Shown piece after piece: positions 7,687 to 15,702 of a stretch of 45,058 bases of DNA; position 1 is the first letter of the stretch; each line of letters starts with the position of its first letter. The notes under the pieces were generated by a model. It saw nothing but the letters and a program-made list of their open reading frames with translations. It was not told the DNA's origin and made no database searches. The position numbers were made by a program, and so were the translations under genes. The stretch is from Clostridiaceae bacterium (lineage in GTDB: Bacteria; Bacillota; Clostridia; Acetivibrionales; Acetivibrionaceae), in assembly GCA_012519925.1 (NCBI GenBank), contig JAAYPF010000148.1, positions 1-45,058 of the forward strand. The letters are read 5' to 3'.

Positions 7687-8625
7687 TTACGACAAAATAA
7701 TCAGTTCATTCTTTTTATCTTCAATATCTAAAATTTCTTGTGACAATTGTGCTTTGCTTTTTTCAAGAGAAACGACAATCTTATCAATTTCGTCTCTTAG
7801 GTTTCTTAATCGCTTGTTGTCATCACGAATTCTATCTCTTACAGCCATGTCGGTAAATATATTATCAAACCATAAATCCATTGCTCTTGTTGTAGAATCT
7901 ATTCCATAGAAAGATACATCTCCAATATTATCTATATCTTTAAGCTCTTTTTGTAAATCCTTTATCTGTGACTGTAAGCGATTTGCATTTTCCTGTGCCT
8001 CATCAATATGATCATACTTCGCCAAATAACTAAATATCCCGCCCCTTGTCCACGCATCATAGGTTGCCCATTCCTCTGCACTGTCAAGGTTCTTAATTGT
8101 ACAATTTGCTGTATCAATCACCTTTTTTGCTGCTTTTATTGCTTCATCGGTCTCAACAATTTGTCTTGTCAATAAATTTTGTTCCGCTTCAAGCTTTAAA
8201 TATTTTTCTGATACTGCATTAGCTGATTTATTCTTTATTAGTTCTTCACGCCTTTTTAACTCTTTCTCGTATAATTCTCTCTCTTTGCTCAATTTTGCTA
8301 TTCTATTTGTAAAGCTATCCTTCTCATTATTTAGCTCATTAACTCTTCCAATTGCCCTATCGTATTCCAATTTTGCCGTAAGCATTTCTTCTGTTTCTTT
8401 TGTAACCTTGCCTTCATACTTTCCAACGAACTTTAGAATGGTTACTGATAGGGAATCTTTTTTTAGATTCTCTACATCGAGTGTTTCTTTCTCGTATTTA
8501 TCCAGCAGCAACTGAACATTATTTTCCGCCTCACTAATTTCATCTTGAAGCTTCTCTAATCTATCTTGCAAAAGCGGCAGTTTTATAAGTTTATTCTTGA
8601 TTTCGATAAGAGTTTTCTTCTCCAT
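7687..8625 (-). CDS. coiled-coil protein of unknown function
   Basis: I do not recognise the family. The 312 residues are highly charged (Lys/Glu/Asp-rich) and form long heptad stretches at about 10-60, 85-185 and 215-245. A short break, YDAWTRGGIFSYLAKYDHID (about 190-210), contains aromatic residues and looks like the conserved core of the protein. Residues 250-285 (FYGIDSTTRAMDLWFDNIF) form a second non-coil patch before a last coil. There is no signal peptide or TM segment, so a cytoplasmic location is likely. The ATG at 8625 has GAGGAG 7 bases upstream; an upstream GTG overlaps that site. It is divergent from the protease gene. Confidence 0.88.
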   Translation of the reverse strand: MEKKTLIEIKNKLIKLPLLQDRLEKLQDEISEAENNVQLLLDKYEKETLDVENLKKDSLSVTILKFVGKYEGKVTKETEEMLTAKLEYDRAIGRVNELNNEKDSFTNRIAKLSKERELYEKELKRREELIKNKSANAVSEKYLKLEAEQNLLTRQIVETDEAIKAAKKVIDTANCTIKNLDSAEEWATYDAWTRGGIFSYLAKYDHIDEAQENANRLQSQIKDLQKELKDIDNIGDVSFYGIDSTTRAMDLWFDNIFTDMAVRDRIRDDNKRLRNLRDEIDKIVVSLEKSKAQLSQEILDIEDKKNELIILS

Positions 8626-8692
8626 AACTATTCTCCTCACATTTATGTATTTTCACTCAAACTGCTTTTTACATATATTAAAGCATTTATAT

Positions 8693-8701
8693 ATTATATC
8701 A
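8693..8701 (-). promoter_or_regulatory. extended -10 promoter of the coiled-coil gene
   Basis: The minus strand reads TGATATAAT, about 68 bases before the ATG. No good -35 is visible. Confidence 0.4.
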
Positions 8702-8809
8702 TAATATTTAGAACACTCTTATTTTTTTCTTAATTTGTGAGATAATATAATATTTCTGTGTATGCAAATTCATAAGCTTCTTTCAGATATGGGAAATAAA
8801 AAATTCTAT

Positions 8810-8837
8810 TTGAATTGAACAGCTTACGTGATACAAT
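8810..8837 (+). promoter_or_regulatory. promoter of the YhfC-lipoprotein pair
   Basis: TTGAAT (8810-8815), a 16-bp spacer and TACAAT (8832-8837). The predicted start near 8844 lies 20 bases before the ribosome site. Confidence 0.5.
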
Positions 8838-8879
8838 TATATAAATTTATTAATATAGAATTCGGTGGTGATTAATCTG

Positions 8880-9488
8880 ATGTTGAAGAGTGTTCTATGG
8901 CTTTTATTAGGTGCAGCATGTTTTATAGTATCTCAGCCATTGTTAAGATTACCTATTCTTCAACATATGCAAAACTCAACAGATTTTATGCTTGCATATA
9001 GCTTAAATCCTTTACTGATTTCTATTTTAATTGCATTGTCAGCAGGTGTTTTTGAGGAGAGTTTTCGTTTTTTATTTAAGCAATTTTTAATCAAACGAGA
9101 TAAATACAATTTTTCACAACCAGTTATTTTCGGATTAGGACATGGTATTGCGGAAGCATTAATTCTTTTAGTACCTGCTTTGTCCTTAGTCCCCATTTCG
9201 CAGTTAGGATTAGCAGTACTCGAAAGAGTTCTAGCAATTATCCTGCATGTGAACTTAACAATCATCGTTTGGAATGGGTTTTTGAAGAATAGAAGAGTTT
9301 TATATCTATTTATAGCAATAATAATTCATGGATTTGTAAACTCTTTGATACCTCTTCTATCGGCTTTCTCAAATTCGATACTATTGATTGAAGGTTCATT
9401 AGCTTTAATAGATTTGTTGTTAGTTTTTTATTCCTATAACTCAAAAAAATTATACAAGGAGGAACTTTATGAAGAACACGGCATTTAG
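8880..9488 (+). CDS. YhfC-like intramembrane metalloprotease
   Basis: Polytopic membrane protein with about six hydrophobic segments in 202 residues. The motifs EESFR (about residue 58), GLGHGIAEA (about 84), a His-containing HVNLT helix (about 123) and IIHGFVNSL (about 150) have the order and spacing of YhfC and CPBP/PrsW-type proteases. In those families Glu-Glu and several His residues coordinate a catalytic metal inside the membrane. Neither substrate nor function is known. GGTGGTGAT at 8864-8872 favours the ATG at 8880 over GTG codons that overlap it. The stop overlaps the next gene by 20 bases, which suggests translational coupling with the DUF3887-type lipoprotein. Confidence 0.75.
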   Translation: MLKSVLWLLLGAACFIVSQPLLRLPILQHMQNSTDFMLAYSLNPLLISILIALSAGVFEESFRFLFKQFLIKRDKYNFSQPVIFGLGHGIAEALILLVPALSLVPISQLGLAVLERVLAIILHVNLTIIVWNGFLKNRRVLYLFIAIIIHGFVNSLIPLLSAFSNSILLIEGSLALIDLLLVFYSYNSKKLYKEELYEEHGI

Positions 9489-9891
9489 ATCACTTGGACT
9501 TATAACACTTATTATTTTATTATCAATATCACTTCTTTGCGGATGCAGTCAAAAATTATCTAGTGATTTTGATGAGGAGGAGGTCAAAAAAGCCACCGAA
9601 AATGTAATTTCTCTTCTAAACGCTAGAGATTCGGAAGGAGTAAAACAATTATGTACTGCACAAATGAAAGACCTGCTTACCGATGATGTCTTTAGTAAAA
9701 TTTATGCTTCACTTGATGATGGCGGCAATTATCAAGAAATAAAAGATATAAGCATTGGAGGAACAACTGACAAATCAAGCGAAGAAGAATTCGCTGTTGT
9801 TGTTGCAAAAGCAAAATACGAGATTAGAACCTTTACCTTTACAATCACTTTTACAAAACAAATGAAACTTGCTGGGCTCTATTACAAGTAA
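9469..9891 (+). CDS. DUF3887-type lipoprotein
   Basis: A 140-residue protein with a lipoprotein signal peptide: positive N-terminus, hydrophobic run (about 10-23) and lipobox LLCGC, with the lipidated Cys at about 26. The mature part (about 40-140) fits the small alpha/beta fold of DUF3887. A helix ending near VISLLNARDSEGVKQLC is followed by beta strands (VVVAKAKYEIRTFTFTITFTK). Members are anchored outside the cytoplasmic membrane and have no defined role. AGGAGG lies 7 bases before the ATG, inside the protease gene's end. A strong terminator follows. Confidence 0.8.
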   Translation: MKNTAFRSLGLITLIILLSISLLCGCSQKLSSDFDEEEVKKATENVISLLNARDSEGVKQLCTAQMKDLLTDDVFSKIYASLDDGGNYQEIKDISIGGTTDKSSEEEFAVVVAKAKYEIRTFTFTITFTKQMKLAGLYYK

Positions 9892-9950
9892 ATATCGTAT
9901 AACTTACATGGAATTCACAGTCTGTCGCTACTTAAACTATTATTACAGTT

Positions 9951-9992
9951 CCCAAAGGAGTCTTTGTTAAATTATCCTTTGGGATTATTTTT
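9951..9992 (+). terminator. terminator after the lipoprotein gene
   Basis: CCCAAAGGA (9951-9959) pairs perfectly with TCCTTTGGG (9975-9983), followed by ATTATTTTTTATT. The 3' arm overlaps the last codons of the convergent glycerate kinase gene. Confidence 0.92.
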
Positions 9993-11111
9993 TATTAAAC
10001 GCAAAATATTATCTACAGCAAAAGCTAAATTTTCCGAGCTCTTTAATCGGCTTTTTTCAAGTTCTTCCGGTAATCTGTTAATTGTAAAAACAGAAGTCAC
10101 ACCTAAATTGTATGCTTCATCTATACCTAATTCAGCACCACCGGATATAACTATGACTGGTATGTTTTGCTGTCTTGCCCTTTTTGCTACCCCAATAACT
10201 ACCTTACCCCTTAAACTTTGGCAATCAATCTTTCCTTCACCAGTAAATATTATATCCGCATCAGATATCACAGAATTGAAGTTTACTGCATCTAATACAG
10301 TCTCTATGCCCATTTGAAGTTTTGAATCAAAAAAAGCAAGCATTCCTGCTCCCATAGCACCCGCGGCTCCACTTCCAGGTGTTTCTCCAAAATCCTTGTT
10401 CAAAGCTTTCTTAATAACCTTTGAAAGGTGCTTAAGTCCATTATCAAGATGCTGTACCATTTCTCCATCTGCTCCCTTTTGCGGTGCAAATACATGAGCA
10501 GCACCGGTAGGTCCGTACATAGGGTTATCTATATCACACATTGATATTATTTCTACACCTTTTAAGACTGCTGCTTTGCTAGACATATCAATTCTATTAA
10601 TCTCATGAAGTCTTCCGCCCGTAGGAACAAACTCATCCCCTTTTTTATTGAAAAACTTAATTCCTATTGCGGTAGCTGCACCACAACCGCCATCATTTGT
10701 ACAACTTCCCCCAAGTCCTACTATTATCTTATTTGCCCCCCTATTTGCAGCATCAAGTATTAATTGTCCCACCCCATAGGTAGTTGTCTTCGTTGGATCT
10801 TTTCTATCTTCAACAAGGGGCAAGCCCGCACAGGCAGCCATTTCAATTATTGCAGTTTTTCTATTGTCTATTAAACCATAAAATGCTTCCATATCTTCAA
10901 AATATGGATTTTTTACTTTTGTATTGATCTTCTCTCCACCAACAGCAGTTAAAAAGCAATCAACACTTCCTTCTCCACCGTCAGCTACTGGTATTGAAAT
11001 AACTTCACATAGGGGAAAATGTTCTTTTATTTTGTTGTGCATTATTTCACATACCTTTGAAGAGCTCAATGTGCCTTTAAAAGAATCTGGCACTAACACT
11101 ACTTTCTTCAT
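9972..11111 (-). CDS. glxK: glycerate kinase (GlxK/GarK family)
   Basis: Phosphorylates D-glycerate with ATP, usually to 2-phosphoglycerate, feeding lower glycolysis. The whole 379-residue length matches family I glycerate kinases. Signature blocks are VLVPDSFKGTLSS at the N-terminus, PVADGGEGSVD (about 43), GLGGSCTNDGGCGAATAIG (about 128) and PGSGAAGAMGAGMLAF (about 245), and FTGEGKIDCQSLRGK (about 290). The ATG follows GGGAGAAG. No partner genes of glyoxylate or glucarate metabolism are adjacent, so the physiological route is unclear. Its 3' end carries the arm of the neighbouring terminator. Confidence 0.95.
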   Translation of the reverse strand: MKKVVLVPDSFKGTLSSSKVCEIMHNKIKEHFPLCEVISIPVADGGEGSVDCFLTAVGGEKINTKVKNPYFEDMEAFYGLIDNRKTAIIEMAACAGLPLVEDRKDPTKTTTYGVGQLILDAANRGANKIIVGLGGSCTNDGGCGAATAIGIKFFNKKGDEFVPTGGRLHEINRIDMSSKAAVLKGVEIISMCDIDNPMYGPTGAAHVFAPQKGADGEMVQHLDNGLKHLSKVIKKALNKDFGETPGSGAAGAMGAGMLAFFDSKLQMGIETVLDAVNFNSVISDADIIFTGEGKIDCQSLRGKVVIGVAKRARQQNIPVIVISGGAELGIDEAYNLGVTSVFTINRLPEELEKSRLKSSENLAFAVDNILRLIKNNPKG

Positions 11112-11363
11112 AGATCTTCTCCCTTTTTATATTCGTTAATCATACCAAGCAAAGATTAATAAAGAAACATGTTCGATTATCTGCCAGTCATTATAGCACG
11201 ATTTTACAGCATCTGTAAACATTGCACTAACTAAAACATTAGCTGTGATATATCTAAAATAACTTAAGCTCCTCTTTTTATCTCAACTTCCTTCAGTTGT
11301 TATGATTTGCATACATTCCAGTTGTACTTTATTCGAATTATTAAGTCAACAGCAAAATCTCAA

Positions 11364-11505
11364 GGACATTGGGTTTCTTCGTTTTTACGTCTTTCGCTTC
11401 GTTCGAAAGACCTAAAATGAAACACCCTAAATAAAAAACTACGGGACATTGAGTCGCTCCGTTTTTGCCTCTTTCACTTCGTTCGAAAGATGGGGAATAA
11501 AAAGG
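11364..11505. repeat. imperfect tandem repeat, two units at 80-bp offset
   Basis: Two units of about 60 bp begin GGACATTG (11364 and 11444). They share CCGTTTTT/TCGTTTTT and CTTTCxCTTCGTTCGAAAGA, then an A-rich tail. CTTTC and GAAAG in each unit can pair as a hairpin. The inner word is the dispersed repeat also seen at 4446. The rest of 11112-11363 shows no gene. Confidence 0.7.
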
Positions 11506-11530
11506 TTACAGACCTAAATCCGTAACCTTT
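11501..11530 (-). terminator. terminator after the AMP-ligase gene
   Basis: AAAGGTTAC (11501-11509) pairs perfectly with GTAACCTTT (11522-11530). On the minus strand it is followed by TTTTTATT. It ends 10 bases beyond the stop of the upstream gene. Confidence 0.9.
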
Positions 11531-11540
11531 AAAACTAAAC

Positions 11541-13175
11541 CTATTTTGTTGTCTGTGCCTCAACGAGCCTTTTGCCGCAATACATTTCACGAAGCTTTGG
11601 CTTCTCAATCTTACCGGTAGGATTTCTCGGTACCTGAGCAAAAATTATTTTGCGTGGTCGTTTATAACGGGGCAGCTCTTTACAAAAATCATTTATGTCT
11701 TCTTCAGTGCAAACGACACCTTCTTTTAACTCGATTATTGCCGCTGCAATCTCACCTAACCTGTCATCAGGAAGTCCAATGACAGCAACGTCTTTTATAG
11801 CATTGTGTGTACGCAGAAAATCTTCTATCTGTACAGGATATAAATTCTCACCACCACTAATAATGACATCTTTTTTACGGTCTACCAAATATATAAAGCC
11901 ATCTTCGTCTTCACGTGCAACGTCACCGGTATATAGCCAGCCATCTTTTAGGATTTTCGAGGTAGCCTTTGGGTTGTTGAAATAACATTTCATTACCCCC
12001 GGTCCTTTGACAATCAATTCACCAACCTCGCCCGGTGCTACACGTTCACCATTCTCTTTGACAATAGCTGTTTCCCATAGATATCCCGCTTTTCCTATGG
12101 AACCAACCTTGTGAATATTTTCTATTCCAAGATGAACGCAACCAGGACCAATAGATTCACTAAGACCGTAATTGGTATCATATTGGTGATTCGGGAATAC
12201 CTGCTTCCATCTTTTGATAAGACTAGGCGGCACAGGCTGAGCTCCAATGTGCATAAGCCTCCACTGGTTTATGCGATAATCTTTAAGATTGATATCACCA
12301 CGGTCAATAGCATCTAAAATATCTTGTACCCAAGGTACAAGTAGCCATACAATAGTAGCCTTTTCTTCCGAAACTGCTTGCATTACCCATTCTGGCTTTA
12401 CACCTCTTAGGATAACAGCTCTACTGCCCGACATCAAACTGCCAAACCAGTGCATCTTAGCCCCTGTATGATAAAGAGGTGGAATACATAAAAACACATC
12501 TTCTCTACACTGCAAATGATGGTTTTGCTCTGTTATGCAAGAGGAAACAAGTGCACTGTGAGTATGTAATATCGCTTTTGGAAATCCTGTTGTACCAGAA
12601 GAGAAATAAATTGCCGCATCGTCATCGTCCTTGAGCTCCACTGCAGGTGCTGTAGAAGAACAATAGGACACGAGTTTGTCATAGCTATCGGCAAAAGTAG
12701 GCTGGGTTTCTCCAACATAAAAAAATGTCTTAACTCCATCGAGATTATCAAATACTTGCTCAACACGTCCGATAAATTCAGGTCCAAACACCAGTACATC
12801 TGCTTCAGATAAGTCGAGACAATATTTAATTTCCTCCGCTGTATAGCGGTAATTCATCGGTACAGCCAATGCCCCGGTTTTTAAAATACCAAAATATATA
12901 GGAAGCCATTCTAGGCAATTCATAAGCAGTATTGCAACTTTGTCACCCTTCTTAATTCCTCGAGTTAATAAAAGATTCGCAAAACGATTCGCCTTTATAT
13001 CGAATTCCTTCCAAGTCATTTCACGACGGTATTTTTCATTAGGGCTTGTCTCAATTAAATTGTACTCACGCCAGGTAACCGTGCGATCTGGTTGATTAGC
13101 CGGATTTATTTCAACCAGACTAATTTCCGATGGATAAAGCTTTGCATTTCTTTCAAGAAAATCAGTAATAGCCAT
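11541..13175 (-). CDS. AMP-dependent acyl-CoA synthetase/ligase
   Basis: Member of the ANL superfamily. It activates a carboxylic acid as acyl-AMP and then forms the CoA thioester. The 544 residues contain the P-loop-like motif IYFSSGTTGFPKAI (about 187-200), the substrate block NYGLSESIGPG (about 330), GWLYTGDV (about 405), the hinge DRKKDVIISGGENLYP (about 422) and the C-terminal catalytic lysine in RNPTGKIEK (about 520). The overall pattern resembles medium/long-chain fatty acid or aromatic acid ligases, but the substrate cannot be read from sequence. A repeated short block (TVTWREYN, then MTWKEFD) near residues 32-60 looks like a small internal duplication. AAAGGA precedes the ATG. Confidence 0.92.
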   Translation of the reverse strand: MAITDFLERNAKLYPSEISLVEINPANQPDRTVTWREYNLIETSPNEKYRREMTWKEFDIKANRFANLLLTRGIKKGDKVAILLMNCLEWLPIYFGILKTGALAVPMNYRYTAEEIKYCLDLSEADVLVFGPEFIGRVEQVFDNLDGVKTFFYVGETQPTFADSYDKLVSYCSSTAPAVELKDDDDAAIYFSSGTTGFPKAILHTHSALVSSCITEQNHHLQCREDVFLCIPPLYHTGAKMHWFGSLMSGSRAVILRGVKPEWVMQAVSEEKATIVWLLVPWVQDILDAIDRGDINLKDYRINQWRLMHIGAQPVPPSLIKRWKQVFPNHQYDTNYGLSESIGPGCVHLGIENIHKVGSIGKAGYLWETAIVKENGERVAPGEVGELIVKGPGVMKCYFNNPKATSKILKDGWLYTGDVAREDEDGFIYLVDRKKDVIISGGENLYPVQIEDFLRTHNAIKDVAVIGLPDDRLGEIAAAIIELKEGVVCTEEDINDFCKELPRYKRPRKIIFAQVPRNPTGKIEKPKLREMYCGKRLVEAQTTK

Positions 13176-13278
13176 TTTTATATCCTTTCTTTGCCTCTCA
13201 AAATAATTTATGCGTTAAATATAACTTGATATCATTATAATGTTTTTGTTCTTAAAAATCACTACTTATTAAAACTTT

Positions 13279-14283
13279 TTATGAAATCACCTTGTCAAAA
13301 AGCTTACGGTATTGTCCATATCCTTCACGTTCTAGATGTTCTACAGGTATAAAACGTATAGCTGCTGAGTTTATACAGTATCTTACACCAGTTGGAGTCG
13401 GACCATCACCAAATACATGCCCAAGATGAGAATCTGCATATTTGCTTCGTACTTCCGTGCGTATCATTGAGTGGCTTTTATCAAGCTTCTCCTTTATATT
13501 TTCCTTAACAAGAGGTTTATCAAAGCTTGGCCATCCACATCCCGAATCAAACTTATCAAGAGAACTGAATAGAGGTTCTCCGGAAACAATATCTACGTAA
13601 ATCCCATCTCTTTTGTTGTCCCAATATTCGTTGTTAAAAGGTCTCTCTGTGCCATTCTCCTGGGTCACCTGATATTGCAATGGGGATAACTTTTTCCTCA
13701 AAGTATCATCATCCGGTTTTGTGTATTTCTTTTTGACTGTATCTCTAATTGCACACACACGGTGAATAAACGCCTCACGTCCTGATCCGATTTTGTAACT
13801 TCTATAATGTTCCGGGTTTTTCAAATGGTAATCCTGATGATATTCCTCTGCAGGATAAAATTCTGATGCCTCTATTATTTTAGTTACTATAGGACTGTCA
13901 AATATGCCTTCGTTTTCCAACTCTCTTTTGGAAGCCTCAGCAAGTATTCGCTGTTGCTCATCATGATAAAATATAGCGGTATAATACTGGGAACCTTTAT
14001 CAAAAAATTGCCCTTGTGGATCTGTTGGATCAATCTGACTCCAAAAAATCTCCAAAAGCTTTTCATATTTAATTATTTCAGCATCATATTTAATCATTAC
14101 AGCCTCATAATGCCCTGTATTTCCAGAACATACTTGCTGGTATGAAGGGTTTTCTATGTTTCCGCCAGTATAACCGGCAATTACTTCAATTACACCTGTA
14201 AGCTCCTTGAAAGGAGGAACCATACACCAAAAACATCCGCCCGCAAAAGTAGCAAATTTATATTCCTTGGCATTGCTATTCAT
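13279..14283 (-). CDS. msrAB: bifunctional methionine sulfoxide reductase MsrA-MsrB
   Basis: Repairs both S- and R-methionine sulfoxide in oxidised proteins. Residues 9-160 are MsrA, with the catalytic motif GGCFWC (Cys17). Residues about 190-325 are MsrB, with GCGWPSF and the catalytic Cys in RYCINSAA. The MsrB part lacks the CxxC zinc pairs (the position reads IVSGEPLF), so it is the non-zinc form. The ATG at 14283 is preceded by GAGGAG at 8 bases, which makes a longer in-frame start unlikely. With rubrerythrin it adds to the oxidative-damage defence of the window. Confidence 0.96.
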   Translation of the reverse strand: MNSNAKEYKFATFAGGCFWCMVPPFKELTGVIEVIAGYTGGNIENPSYQQVCSGNTGHYEAVMIKYDAEIIKYEKLLEIFWSQIDPTDPQGQFFDKGSQYYTAIFYHDEQQRILAEASKRELENEGIFDSPIVTKIIEASEFYPAEEYHQDYHLKNPEHYRSYKIGSGREAFIHRVCAIRDTVKKKYTKPDDDTLRKKLSPLQYQVTQENGTERPFNNEYWDNKRDGIYVDIVSGEPLFSSLDKFDSGCGWPSFDKPLVKENIKEKLDKSHSMIRTEVRSKYADSHLGHVFGDGPTPTGVRYCINSAAIRFIPVEHLEREGYGQYRKLFDKVIS

Positions 14284-14697
14284 AATTATCACTCCTCGTA
14301 ACAGTTTGCTTTGCAACGATTTTCTATAATATTAATACCCTTAAATAGCTTTTTTACAACTTTTATTGTTACAAACATGCATAAATATAGTAACTTTAGT
14401 TGCTTAATGGTTATTACTTCTTTCATAAAGACATGCTATTGGCTCAAGAATAATAAACAATGACGGTTCACAAACGATATGTACTACAAAAAATAATGGA
14501 TCATGGCAAAATTCGAATTTGACTGACTAAAGAATAATTAAAAAAACACTTAATGATAGTAGGAAACTCTAACAAAATATACTATAATTTTAGGAGTCAG
14601 CAATTATATTTTATACCCCATTGATTTTGTTACTATATGTTTCGTGAAAACTTCAATAGACAATAGCTTTATATCCTAGAAACAAAAGGAGGTAAAC
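14284..14697. other. intergenic region between divergent msrAB and SDR genes
   Basis: About 410 bases, strongly AT-rich. It must hold both divergent promoters. TATAAT at 14580-14590 is a possible -10 for the SDR gene but lacks a convincing -35. No coding frame, hairpin terminator or known riboswitch motif was seen. Confidence 0.5.
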
Positions 14698-15411
14698 ATG
14701 TTTTCTAACAAAGTAGCAGTTATAACCGGTGGTGCCGGTGGAATCGGGAAGATTATATGTGAAGAATTCCAAAAAGCAGGAGCACATGTGTGCGTTATTG
14801 ACAAACAGCCTAACAATTATTTTACAGGTGATGTTGCCAGCGAGGATGCCCTCAGAGCCTTTGCACACAAGGTTATAAATCAACATGGCAAGGTGGATTA
14901 TCTTATAAACAACGCCTGTCTATCCAAAGGCGGAATTGAAAACTGCTCCTATGAAGATTTCAACTATGTCCTTCGTGTTGGTGTATCAGCTCCGTTTATG
15001 TTGGCAAAACTATTTAAGAACAATTTTAACAATGGTGCTGCCATTGTAAATATTTCCTCGAGCAGAGATAGAATGAGTCAGGCAAATACCGAGAGTTATA
15101 CTGCTGCAAAAGGTGGGATTTCTGCATTAACCCACGCACTCGCAGTCAGCCTGTCGGGAAAAGTGAGAGTTAATTCCATAAGTCCAGGATGGATTGACAC
15201 CACAAACTCTGAATTTAGTGGTTCAGATATGCAGCAACATCCTGCAGGAAGAGTTGGAAATCCTCTTGACATTGCCAACATGGTACTCTTTCTTTGCAGC
15301 GATAAGGCAAGGTTCATTACAGGAGAAAATATCACCATCGATGGCGGTATGACGCGGCAAATGATTTATCATAATGATTGCGGCTGGACTTATAACATCA
15401 ACATTCCCTAG
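14698..15411 (+). CDS. short-chain dehydrogenase/reductase (SDR)
   Basis: Classical SDR of 237 residues, with an NAD(P)-binding Rossmann fold. TGGAGGIG (about 10-17) binds the cofactor, NNAC lies at about 73, the catalytic Ser is in the SSS run near 120, and the YxxxK pair is Tyr134/Lys138. NSISPGWIDT and a C-terminal DGG(M)TRQM complete the family pattern. Asp35-like residue in VIDKQ suggests NAD(H) preference. The substrate is unknown. A strong AAAGGAGG precedes the ATG, and no operon partner is seen. Confidence 0.93.
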   Translation: MFSNKVAVITGGAGGIGKIICEEFQKAGAHVCVIDKQPNNYFTGDVASEDALRAFAHKVINQHGKVDYLINNACLSKGGIENCSYEDFNYVLRVGVSAPFMLAKLFKNNFNNGAAIVNISSSRDRMSQANTESYTAAKGGISALTHALAVSLSGKVRVNSISPGWIDTTNSEFSGSDMQQHPAGRVGNPLDIANMVLFLCSDKARFITGENITIDGGMTRQMIYHNDCGWTYNINIP

Positions 15412-15480
15412 CTTGCTTTAGTCTTTGTACGCAATAAATATTTGTTCTAATCAAACGTTAAATAATAACTATTCTCCTCC

Positions 15481-15509
15481 TTGACATGTTGAAAAAACTG
15501 GCATATATT
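15481..15509 (+). promoter_or_regulatory. sigma-A promoter of glgB
   Basis: TTGACA (15481-15486), a 17-bp spacer and TATATT (15504-15509). It gives a 5' leader of about 185 bases before the glgB ATG; no known leader RNA was recognised in it. Confidence 0.65.
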
Positions 15510-15702
15510 TATCAGTAGGTATGCAAAAAAATTACCCATAACCAATGACAAGGAATACAAAATATATTATTACTATTTGTCCTTATGTTCAAAAGGTATC
15601 GCAGTATCAGTTGTTCCTTGTTATTTCATAAATAAAGTTGCGAAACAAAATTATTGCAATAAGTCTGTAAGATAAAACACCAAATACTAGGAGAAGATAC
15701 TT

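Noticed and set aside
7390-7731. A 113-codon plus-strand frame in the pit upstream region
   Set aside because: It is Phe/Ile/Asn-rich, overlaps two real genes, has no ribosome site and lies over the pit promoter, so it is chance coding in AT-rich DNA.
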